From positions 2,791,001 through 2,855,000 of the forward strand of contig CANUEZ040000180.1 of assembly GCA_948099385.1 (NCBI GenBank): 64,000 nt of DNA. The letters are read 5' to 3'. Each line of letters starts with the position of its first letter. Positions within the stretch are counted from its first letter, which is position 1. Source of the DNA: Fasciola hepatica (Eukaryota; Platyhelminthes; Trematoda; Plagiorchiida; Fasciolidae). The notes below the pieces were generated by a model. That model did no database searches and was not told the DNA's origin. It saw nothing but the letters and a program-made list of their open reading frames with translations. The translations under genes were made by a program, and so were the position numbers. Positions 53,425-62,815 of this stretch are shown in pieces.

Positions 53425-55348
53425 AAATTATTCACGGAGATTCTCCGGAGTATAGTTGGATGCAATGTCTCCAGGACAGTTCGGGACTGTTGTACTACTC
53501 GGTCTCTTAGTCCGGAGTGAGTAATAAGTTGACGGTACCCCATTCGGCCTTTTTATTTGAGGATGCACCTCTAGCCTTTGCACACCTAAGTACAGTCTGC
53601 AACGCAGTACGGTTGTTCCAAATGAGCCGGTGGTCTGTTGTGCGGCTCATTCACCTCTTCCGAAACACCGGGCCGGGTAGGTTGGACAGTTTTCCTTTGT
53701 GGTCGCTGGATCTGGTCTCGCCCGCCCATTTATGAGTATCTGTCTTTGCATGCCGAATACTGTCTGGCCGAGACTTTTAGACGTTGGTTGCCTTCAACCT
53801 GATTTAGCTCGACTGCCAAGCGGTTTGCTGGGGCTTGGCCACTGATGCATGCTTCAGCTTCGTGAAGCCACAGATGGGACCTGGGTAAACGATAGAGAAT
53901 GCCCCAAGGGACACGACAGCTCACCACCTCAGAGGTGCTACTTTTCTCAGAAACCCCCCACACCCTACCACACACTAGACATGGCGTATATTCCCAAGGT
54001 GGTACCAACGAGATAAATCAGCGATCATTTTTGACCGAGCAAAACACTAACGGTACTAGCCACCAAATTTCGCAAAAATGATGTTATCTGCGAAAGCGCC
54101 TGGAATGCGTGCGACTCCCCCGGCTTGCCGAGGCAATCGCCTTCGGTCATCATCAACAGATGAACTGGCACATCGTTCTAGTGTTACTTCAACCACACTG
54201 TCGTTTGACTGGTTTATTCGCTGTTAGTCACCCGTCTCATGTAAGTGTTGATTGGTTGAAACGATGCAGAAGTGGCTTTGATTTGAATTGTAAAACTGTA
54301 ACATCAGCTTCATTTCTTAATTTCATTAAAAGAGAGAGTTTCTCAATGGCTCTGATTATTGTATCGGTGGGAAATTCGTTAGTATAATATATTGAATTAC
54401 GCTTTGTTGGCATGGACGTGTTGAAAACACTTGCTCGCTGAACCATATCGAGACCTCAACTTGCAACCTGTGTTAACAAAGCCACCTAGAGATCAACAGA
54501 TGAAGCGAAAAGACATGAGGAACTAGACGAAGTACACACGCCTCGGTAACGAAAATGGGGAAGTCCGAAATGTCGCAACCAATCTAAGGTGACCTATGAA
54601 TACATGACAGTGAGTCGTCAGTATAGGTGTCCTCATGTAAAGGCTGCCTGAAATTATGTTTACGTACATTCAACTGGATCATTCATTCAGTTTGTTGCAA
54701 CAACGGTAGCCTTTTCGTCTTTGCCTTTCAGTGCAGATGGACACCGTGGACTGCAGTCGAGGAACAGCGAAGCACGACCTGAAGAATCTTCCAGCACAAC
54801 AAAAATAGTGACTGCTGTCTGTAACGAACAGGCTCCATGAAGACAATATTTCCATTTGGGTGATTTATCATTACGACAAAGATAAATTCACAACTTAATG
54901 CTATCAAACGAATTCACGTGGGGAATCAACTAAATTAAAAGACAAACATCGGATCAGACTTCGCCCTTAGTCTTCCTATTTTGTTTCAGCAACCGATGTA
55001 AAAACCTGCAACCAAATATTCCCGCCATTAGTAGCCTTATCGTCTGAATAGAATGGTGCATTTGAAGGTAGCGTCACCGTGAGACATCGACTTACTGCTA
55101 AAAGTAGATGGCCTGTGGACTTCCAGCTTTATTCAAAGTAACAGATGTGCACACATGCTGATTACCGCTCCTGGACACAATACAGCCAGAAGAGTACCCA
55201 ACAAATACGAAAGGAGGATGGAAAGAACATGGTTCAGTTGAAAACATGAGTGCATGAAGACTTCTGACACATGATTCTAGCTTGCGGTACACTTGCACCC
55301 TGTTCATCTACCAAACTGGCATTGAAACCCATAGTGTGTGATACTTAC
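53425..55348. other. intron of the minus-strand gene, nothing recognised
   Basis: The minus frame at 54,008-53,730 may be the extreme 5' part of LINE B, but there is no diagnostic motif. No other repeat partner found. Confidence 0.4.
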
Positions 55349-55751
55349 TTCCTCATAAAAACTTGGTGGATCCGGTTCAATTTGAACCGAGTTGGATGCG
55401 TATGGACCGAGTTTGTTCAGTATAATCATGTCGGCCCAATTCTCGAGAACTCCATAGGAAGGTCGAGCAAGATTGGAGTGCCGTTTGCTTGAATCCGGTT
55501 CCGCCTCTTCATCAAGTTGAATTAGACGCTTGGCCCATGAAAGCACTAACTGCAATGCAAATGCGCGCGAGCATGGGGACCAGGCTCTGACTATTCCATT
55601 AGTTAAAGGAGAAGAAAGTCCGCCCAACATCAGTCTCACTCCACGACCAGGACAAGTGGCTCCGTCATGATCATCACCGCATGACCAGCCGGATGACGGA
55701 CTGGCCCCACAAAAGTTAATTCCATAGCACAGTCCATGTGGCGAAAAGCAA
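55349..55751 (-). CDS. internal exon of an unrecognised minus-strand gene
   Basis: The open minus frame has a textbook donor GAGGAA/GTAAGT (GT at 55,348-55,347) and an AAATTCAG acceptor (exon start 55,751; an alternative AG gives 55,700). It encodes about 134 residues, including GWSCGDDHDGATCPGRGVRL, VRAWSPCSRAFALQLVLSWA, KRLIQLDEEAEPDSSKRHSN, RPSYGVLENWADMIILNKLG and QIEPDPPSFYEE. The exit phase 0 fits the entry phase of the exon at 47,141. The entry phase is 2, which does not fit the donor proposed at 57,632, so at least one exon or a different donor is missing. HDG...C..G...WSPCSR superficially resembles the end of an ADAMTS catalytic domain, but there is no HExxH and the following exon is unlike that family. 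Function unknown. Confidence 0.5.
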
Positions 55752-55754
55752 CTG

Positions 55755-56550
55755 AATTTGTCAGAAAACTGGATCATTGTGGACCACATGTGTTGGAAAG
55801 GAGAAAGCTGGTTTGGCTATGGATCGGTGATGGGACCAAAGCACAGAAAAACAAGCATTATGTCAGAACCTGTTCTCGCCCTAGAAATCAATCCAACGGC
55901 CAGAGGAAGAAACGTTTGCATACTTGTGATAAATCTGTTGAAAAGAACTACTTAAACGAACCATCACTTAACTACATTGAAAGGAGCTGTTTATCAATTG
56001 GTTTTTGTACTCTTGATGATCTGGTTCATCACTTTCCCCCGCGATGTTCCTCGCTGTACCACCCTGGCTATCTACGCCAACTGATTCCCAACCCATAAGG
56101 GCAGAGCTGTTCACAATACCACGGCGAAGAAATAAATGGAAAACTGGCCAGTAGAATTGGTCACGTCGGGAGCGCTGGGCTTTTTGAGTGGAGTCAGATT
56201 CACCCACCTCGTGGTTAAACACATTGGAACATATGGTTTGGTGTCGTGACCGGTGGCGTTCTTGTATCCACACACCTTATTATACTTGATATTAGTATTC
56301 ATATTTTTTCTCCTACTCTTCGTCTTTGATTTCCTAGTGAGGTTCCTGTTTACAGAAATCAGAACCACATGGTTACTGGCTGTTCGAACCTAACTGAATT
56401 AATAACCACAATAGAAATCTCGGGGAAATCGAGCAGTCAAAATAAGTGCTTTAAAATTCTCAAGTGAACCAAGGAAATTTTCATTTGTATGAAATGACTC
56501 ACTGTCCGTTCCCAGCGCTTAACTCTCCACCTAATTTGAAGCCCAAGGGA
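55755..56550. other. intron of the minus-strand gene, nothing recognised
   Basis: Frames on both strands (55,736-56,098 plus; 55,968-56,273 minus) show no domain. Bases 56,200-56,270 contain GTGACCGGTGGCG, a string shared with tRNA-like SINE fragments elsewhere. Confidence 0.35.
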
Positions 56551-56551
56551 C

Positions 56552-56554
<3 letters not shown>

Positions 56555-56629
<75 letters not shown>
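56555..56629. repeat. (TA)n microsatellite, about 37 units
   Basis: Uninterrupted TA dinucleotides for about 75 bases. The Tyr-Ile frames on both strands are artefacts of this tract. Such a tract can extrude a cruciform and its length is often wrong in assemblies. Confidence 0.97.
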
Positions 56630-56632
<3 letters not shown>

Positions 56633-56774
56633 TGTCTATCATAACCAGCAGATAAATACGCCATATCGACGGACCAGACTGGCGAACACCTGTTATCTGC
56701 GGAGCAAACAACACTTGAGCCGATGTAACATTGCCGAGAAAAATCTGTCAACATTTTTTCATGCTTGCGCATGG

Positions 56775-57010
56775 CGGCAGTGGAGAAGGCGTCCCACAGC
56801 CCCGGTCCACTGCACTACTGGGGATAACCAGCAACATGGTCGAGACCGGGAGTAGATTAACAAATAAGGCTTCAATAGATCAAGTATGATAACGAGCCAG
56901 GCGGTGATGGATTGCTGTTTACCACCAATGCGAACGACGATTGTGGGGCTTGAACCCCGTGCTTGAGGTGGCAAACACTTATGCGTTCAATTACCACCGG
57001 TCAGTTCACC
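56775..57010 (-). repeat. tRNA-derived SINE, family S2, best copy
   Basis: On the minus strand it starts CTGACCGGTGGTAATTGAAC (A-box region) and has a B box GGGGTTCAAGCCCC. It continues into a body GTTGCTGGTTATCCCCAGTA, GTGCAGTGGACCGGGG. Partial copies of the body are at 31,095-31,215 and 44,660-44,830. Lies in an intron of the minus-strand gene, in the same orientation. Confidence 0.65.
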
Positions 57011-57632
57011 AATTGCCCTGTCAGATTAAGACTGGCTGTGACGATACAACCATGAAATAGGATTTGAAAAGCAAAGATCGTAACTCCGAGTTATGTCACA
57101 TTATTTGGGCACTTTAGGAAGCAAGAAACTTGTTTCTGTTCTCTGCTAAACGCCGTATTCTCACCATCTCCAATCTTAATTTAGTGCGAAGGGAAAGCCC
57201 GATCACAACAGTTAACAGAAGCCAGTCGAAACGTAAAGCACTTGGGCGAAAAGTCGAATTTAGCTTTCACTATTAGTACAAAAAGAAACAAATGGAATTT
57301 AGTTCTTCGCATTGTTTATCAATGAGACAAGGTCGTAAAACAGTGTGATCGATCAAATCGGCCGTTCTAAGACAGAAATTTGTGGAAAAATACGCATTTA
57401 TTATAAGGTTAACGGGAAAGAACACACGGTTGGCAAAAACCTAACTGATTCCAAAACGATATCCCGTATACGCGCTACTTGCGAAATGTAGAAAACCGAT
57501 GGGGGATACCTTTATCAAGCAGTTTGATGAACCGTCTATTTTCGGAAGAGAAAAATGCTAACTGCAAAACGCATCCCTAGGGTTATGCGCTTTACTGAAT
57601 AGAAGATGGGCGGGAAACTTATCAGGACATAC
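57011..57632. other. intron of the minus-strand gene, nothing recognised
   Basis: AT-rich with several stops in all frames. Begins (minus strand) at the GTATGT donor at 57,632. Confidence 0.4.
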
Positions 57633-57981
57633 GGTAAGCAATTCGTTCCACCAGTCATTGTGATTCTTCTCAGCCTGTATGGTCGATGTTGACGAACACC
57701 AGAACGGCGGGGCACGATCAGCCGCATAACCAACGTCCAACCATTCCTGAGAAAGGGCACGAACAAGCTTTTCGGTAAAAGTTAGTTGTTTCGTTGGTTG
57801 AAAAGTGAACAATTTTTCTGGGATTAGTTCGATAACAGACTGCTCATGTAGGAGACTACCACAGGTACATGTAGAACGCTTGGAACTTGTGCTCCGTAAC
57901 AACAAAGACTGAGAGACTGTTGTATTCAACACGGAACAGGAGAATGTTTGTAGTTTCGCCATCTCAAAAGAGACAGCGCCG
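57633..57981 (-). CDS. probable internal exon of an unrecognised minus-strand gene
   Basis: The minus frame lies between a good acceptor (TTTCGTTTACAG, exon start 57,981) and a possible donor ACC/GTATGT at 57,632. It codes for about 116 residues: GAVSFEMAKLQTFSCSVLN, SLLHEQSVIELIPEKLFTFQ, PTKQLTFTEKLVRALSQEWL, DVGYAADRAPPFWCSSTSTI and QAEKNHNDWWNELLT. The sequence has no repeat partner here and protein-like composition. The family is unknown to me. The frame would remain open to 57,558 if the donor is wrong. Entry needs two bases from the preceding exon, which the short exon proposed at 58,138-58,213 supplies. Confidence 0.5.
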
Positions 57982-58137
57982 CTGTAAACGAAATTAAAAA
58001 TAGAATGCAGACCGACACATTACAAATACACATTATAAAACAAAATAAACAAGACAGTCACCTAAATGAGACGATAGAAGGAATCCCGGTCAGGATAACA
58101 GGCTAGAAGCTCAAAAGAAGTACCCCGCGTTACTTAC

Positions 58138-58213
58138 ATCGATTCTCCATCGAGAAAAAATATCAAGTTGCAGGTTCTGAATAAAACGACCCCGACCCAA
58201 CGATCGCCAACCA
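58138..58213 (-). CDS. possible short exon of the minus-strand gene
   Basis: A strong donor AATCGAT/GTAAGT (GT at 58,137-58,136) and an acceptor TTGCCTAG at 58,214. The frame that ends with two spare bases codes VGDRWVGVVLFRTCNLIFFL then DGES and joins in phase to the exon at 57,981 (DGES-I-GAVSFEM). The acceptor has a poor pyrimidine tract, and another frame through the same donor is also open, so the reading frame is uncertain. Confidence 0.35.
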
Positions 58214-58215
58214 CT

Positions 58216-58905
58216 AGGCAATTCGTTTAAAAGCAACAGCGGCACCGAACCAACCTTGGGAGCATGTGCTGCACAGGAATTCTCCAACAACGTGGACATA
58301 CCAAGGGCAGCTCAAGTTCTCGTCAAGTGAGCAAACGCTCGCTTTGCAGTGGACACGCACGGTCAGTTCATAGGACTTGTGGACTAAGCCTTGAAGGTAA
58401 TTCCGATTTCTTCCGCCCAGGGATTCCAAAGCTTCAGAATCCTGTTTTTGTCGGGCGGGGGCCAGACACATGACTGAAAATCAGCGGGATGTAAGCTAAC
58501 GGGAGAAACTAGTCTCGCGGGATAACGACTTCACCTCTCACGTAGCCACCCCCGCTCATGTGGTCACTCGCACACATCCAAGCAGAACCTGGCGAGGGAA
58601 ACAGATCTCTTGGCTGAAATTACTGATCATGACCAATATGAGCGTAGAAGTAATGTTACCATGAGGAGTAGAGGTCCCTGCATCTATAGAATGTTCCCTG
58701 ATAAGTCGCTCCAAGTGTCCATTACCCAAAAGTTGAATAAGCAGACAGAATGTGCGGTCGGCTTGCCTTGAACCCTCGACTTTTAGTTATTTTGACAGAG
58801 GAATAGTTTTCTGTACTGTGTAATCCTCAAAACCGAATCACGTAAACCAAAAGTATGCCCTGGTCAAATAACAAATACTGAGTTTTTCAAAGAACATGCG
58901 AAATC
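58216..58905. other. intron or flank, nothing recognised
   Basis: A minus frame at 58,471-58,214 is open but ends with stops before the donor at 58,137. Other coding exons of the minus-strand gene could lie here, unproven. Confidence 0.35.
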
Positions 58906-61812
58906 ATCCTCATCGTACATCGTTAAACGGTACGGCAAACCCCACTGACCACTTCCTTTCTCACCATGTTGCACGTTGAATTAGAAAATATGAATATACA
59001 AGATGAACAAGGAGTGGACCTACACAGGAGGGAAAAGGAAAGAACGTCCTAATAGCCAACACACGGAATACACAGTCCAACTGTACAAACGCGCATTGAT
59101 CAACCATTCTGATTCGACAGGAAGTGACAACACGATCGCCACTGTTCATGGTTTGCTCCTATATCCTTCAGTGTCCCCAGTCAACTGGTAGACGGATCTT
59201 TTGGACCCCAACCAAAAAGACCTGAGGCACCCACTTTGCCTAAGTCTGCTGCACATTTCCTCATTCCTCTCTGCCACGTCATCTGTTGACCTCCACGTGG
59301 TCTCTTCCACTCCCTAGGAGGGGCGGAGAATAGGACGCGGTACGGTAGACGTGTGTTTGACATACGTAACACGTGTCCTGACCAACGAAGCCTACTAAGC
59401 TGGATACGCTGTGACAAAACGTTCTCCGAATTACTACCCAATACTCGATTTCTGACCTCAGCATTGCTCACTCGGTCATTTTACCCTATCTTTGCGATAC
59501 TATGCAAACATTGGTGGTCGAAAACCTCAAGTCGACGAATGTCTTCCACACGCACACTCCAAGTCTCGTAACCGTACAACAAAACTGAATGCACCATGGC
59601 GCAGTATACACCAACTTTCAACTTCAGTGAAATGTCAGGTCGGCACCACAAGTGTTTCAGTCCAGCGTACACCGCTCGAGCCTTGGATATCCGCGCACTC
59701 ACCTCTACTACTGTGCTCCCATCCGTCATCACGCTGCTGCCGAAGTAACTAAAGTGGTCAACAAATGTTAGTTTCTTCCTATCGAGTATCAAGCTCAGAA
59801 TCGTTGACGTCCAGTCTTGCAACATCACTTTACACTTTAAAGGTGCAAAGCGCATGCCGAATGGAGCTACAGCTCTCACAAGTCTATCTGGTGCACGTTA
59901 TGCATGTTCCGTGGATTCGAACAAACAGACAACGTCGTCTGTGTAATCTGGGTCATACAGCTTCTCACCATTTCCTAGTTCGATGCCCACATCCTGGAGA
60001 TCTCGCAAGGCATCCTTCATTATCTCGTCAATGACGAAGTTGAACAGAAATGGAGAAATTGGACATCCCTGTCGAACACCGTAAAGCCTTACGCGACCAA
60101 AAGTATGAGAGCACAACGACCTCAGTAGATTCACGAACTTTCGCGGCATACCTTTCCGGTGAAGAGCATTGAATAACGCCGTCCGGCCAACTGAATCGAA
60201 GGCATCTTTCAGGTCTAAGAAAACCATTATTGTCGGTCGACGGTGCGTGTGACGCGTTTCAAGTAGTTGGCGAAGAGTAAAAATCTGATCGATGCATCCT
60301 CGACCTGGGCGAAATGCCGCCTGTTGTTCGCGGGCATTCTTCTCTCGAGCCGATGTAAGACTGTGCAGTAGAATTGAGGCTAATACTTTGGTGACTATCG
60401 GAATTAAGCCAATCCCACGATGGTTACTACAGTCATTGTGTATTCCCTTCTTGAAGATGAGGACAATTAAAGACTCGTTCTATATTAACGGAATACGATC
60501 CTCCTTCCAAACGTCACGGAGCAAGGTGGTAAGTGATTCTATCAAAGCATTTCTACACAGTTTGAAAAGAACTGGAGGGAGTTCGTCAGGACCAGCCGCT
60601 CTTCCTCGCTTGCGAAATCCAGTGTATTTGATGGGCATCGGATCTGGGACCACGGGCAAAACCTGCTGCAAAGTGCATCGCCTGCTGGATGTGGGCCCAA
60701 TACTCGTTTACAGTACTGTTCGTCGTGAATCCTAGCTCATGTGCTGATTTTTGTTCGTAACAGGTGCGTACTTCTGGATCAAGCAAAACGTTGCACGGCC
60801 AACTGCGTTTGCGGTTTTGTCGATGACCATGGAGCTGGAGAGAGAATCGCATTAAAACTAATGCATGGTCCCACTCTACGTACATGGACCAATAGGATCT
60901 ACAGTTCTGAACAGAACTGCGACACCTGCAGCTTACTGCGATATGATCATTCTAGCTTGGGGTACCTGTACAGTTGGAGCGCCATGTCACCGTGCGACAC
61001 GAGCTATGTCGGAAATTCGTGCTAGACAAGAACAATTGATTGTCTGCACAAAACTGGAGAAGCTTACCCCCGTTATCTGTACGCTGAGAGGGTAAAGCAC
61101 AACGGCCACCTAAACAGGCATCTGACACACCAAGTTTGCCAACTTGTGCATTAAAGTCAGCAGTTAGCACTACAACGTCAAAACCTTTGTTCCTGCGAAC
61201 GAGAGTGGTGATTTCATCGTAGAACTCATCCTACTGCATGTCGGAACTGCAGTCCGTTAGGGCGTATGTCGAGATCCCAAATCAAGTTGCGCTCAACACA
61301 ACTATCCTTTCGAACGCCGACTGACCCCTGGAGTCTCACAGCACACAAACGACTGTTAACAGAGATCCAGTCCTGAAAGGCAGCTTCAGCCTTGTCAGTC
61401 AAGACTATTCCTACACCATGTTGACCCACAGCTCTAGCTACTTCGTCTCCTGAGGTGCGCAGAAAATACCTCGATGAGATACCAGGACCAGTTAGTTGAA
61501 TTACACTGCTCGAATCCTGGATACGCATTTCACTAAAGCAGCAGACATCAATCTTTAGAGAGTTTATTGTGAAGGATAGACACGCCTGCATGATAATATG
61601 CACGTTGAAGGAGCCGAGATTCAGAGACTGGCAAGGCTTGAGAAAATGTGAGTTACCAGATAGAGGATTATTCACATCACTATTTGACAATGAACCGTTA
61701 CGAGTATCGGACGTGTTGTCAGTGGGAGCATTATGGTTGGAGAGAGAGAAAAAAGAGGGATGGTTAGGGACAGAAGACTAAGGTTGAATAAAAGAGAGGG
61801 AACTCTGAGCAG
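58906..61812 (-). mobile_element. RTE-like LINE, copy A4 (defective)
   Basis: 5' border GAGAGGGAACT at 61,812 on the plus strand. The endonuclease frame is 61,690-61,226 (LGSFNVHIIMQA, DVCCFSEMRIQDSS), then 61,170-60,952 with TAG, WDHALVL and a linker frame 60,885-60,586 that, unlike A1-A3, is not frameshifted at CNVLLDPEVRTCYEQ. About 425 bp are missing near 60,618 and the frame resumes at GRAAGPDELPPVLFKLC. The RT frame 60,227-59,898 (MVFLDLKDAFDSVGRTALF) lacks 11 residues before GVRQGCPISPFLFNFV, has YTDD in place of YADD and ends in TAA. RT tail frames 59,879-59,481 and 59,471-59,181 are virtually identical to A3. The 3' end near 58,906-58,926 has a GATGA-type tail. Opposite orientation to A3. 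Confidence 0.88.
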
Positions 61813-61904
61813 TGGCCCACTTGTGGCTACCCACCCCGCTCGATGCAATGAGCAGCGCGAACCTGATTGTCCTGAACGACGACCGACGCAGGCAACATCT
61901 GGTT

Positions 61905-62440
61905 CTAGCCGCTAAACCCCTGGAGATAATGCAGCGAATAAGCACGGAGAAACGATTTGTCGATTTAAAAACCTCCGCCAGATGAATGTAGGATTGGAGT
62001 ACCTAGGGTTTCTCTGGACGGATAAAGAAGTCATCGCACTCCATTGGGCAGCTATCGCCCACCTAAGCTGGACAACCGCCAGCCAAAAGGATGCTGTCTC
62101 GTCCACGTTCCGCTTGCTCCATTGGGTGCATGAGACTGAAGACTGAATACGAAAAGCGGATCGATAACAAAGCACCAGTGAATGCAAGACAGAATGCCAG
62201 CAATAATCAGACTGGAAGAAGTTTATCCACGGACACTCCGGTCACATTCCCGTGCTGGATTAATGCCTCACTGCCTTGTGAGTCAGACTTATGAGTCAAA
62301 GGCTCCGGTAAGGTTTTCCAAAGCAGAACCTCTCCTGTCGTGTGGGCAGCTGTGAAGCATGATTTTACGGGCAACCTTCGGCATCGTTCCTGCAGAGGGC
62401 CTCATTAATTTTCCCTCTCTTAATTCAAGCTCGATATAAA
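61905..62440 (+). repeat. unclassified 0.6-kb dispersed repeat (R0.6), copy 3
   Basis: Collinear with 25,300-25,830 and with the reverse complement of 15,200-15,740: CACGGAGAAACGATTTG, ATCGCCCACCTAAGCTGGAC, AGGATGCTGTCTCGTCCACG, AAAAGCGGATCGATAACA and GAGGGCCTCATTAATTTTCC. It lacks the first 70 or so bases seen in the other two. A short internal stretch (GTTTCACGTGACAGATCAG) is missing here. Confidence 0.7.
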
Positions 62441-62559
62441 AGGCCGCGTGCAATTGCGGCTTTGAACAAATCAATATTCCATGAGTAGGGCAAGCCTAAA
62501 CGTTCACTTACCTTGGCTTCACTTTACTCTAACGTTTGCACACTGTCAGATAGGACAAC

Positions 62560-62815
62560 AGGTTGTCCCTGCTAAAACTATTGACACTTTTAAAATACAT
62601 GCATGCCATATTATCAAAACGCGCATACATGACTCCATTTCTGTGATCACTCTTCGCATCAAAGATATAACCTCAATCTTTCGCTTCACTCTTCGCGTTT
62701 CGGGTGATCTGGTTTGTAATACTCATAGGCCGGCGTTAGGACTGCTTTGAGCATAAAAGCTGAGCGTGCACTGCTAGAATGGATTCCAGTCAGCAGTCAT
62801 TCGTGTGCAGTACAT
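62560..62815 (+). pseudogene. LINE family D endonuclease fragment, cut by LINE A5
   Basis: The plus frame to 62,750 reads QQVVPAKTIDTFKIHACHII then KTRIHDSISVITLRIKDITS and TLRVSGDLV. After a frameshift it continues AERALLEWIPVSSHSCAV. The order matches family A endonuclease (ID-LKIDVCC--ETRIQDSSSV, LRTSGDEV, FQDWISVNSRLCAV) and the last block matches the family D copy at 14,841 (NERALLGWIPVSSRVCAL). The fragment stops exactly where the (ATC)n tail of A5 begins, so A5 probably inserted into it. Confidence 0.65.

Noticed and set aside
55349..55751. ADAMTS/reprolysin-type metalloprotease exon (DDHDGATC...WSPCSR, then YGFQCQFG in the open frame)
   Set aside because: There is no HExxH helix before HDG, the spacing after WSPCSR is about 40 residues too long, and a strong GTAAGT donor lies before the QCQFG string. 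The following exon has no family resemblance.
56499..56714. Tyr-Ile repeat proteins on both strands
   Set aside because: These frames are produced by the (TA)n microsatellite.
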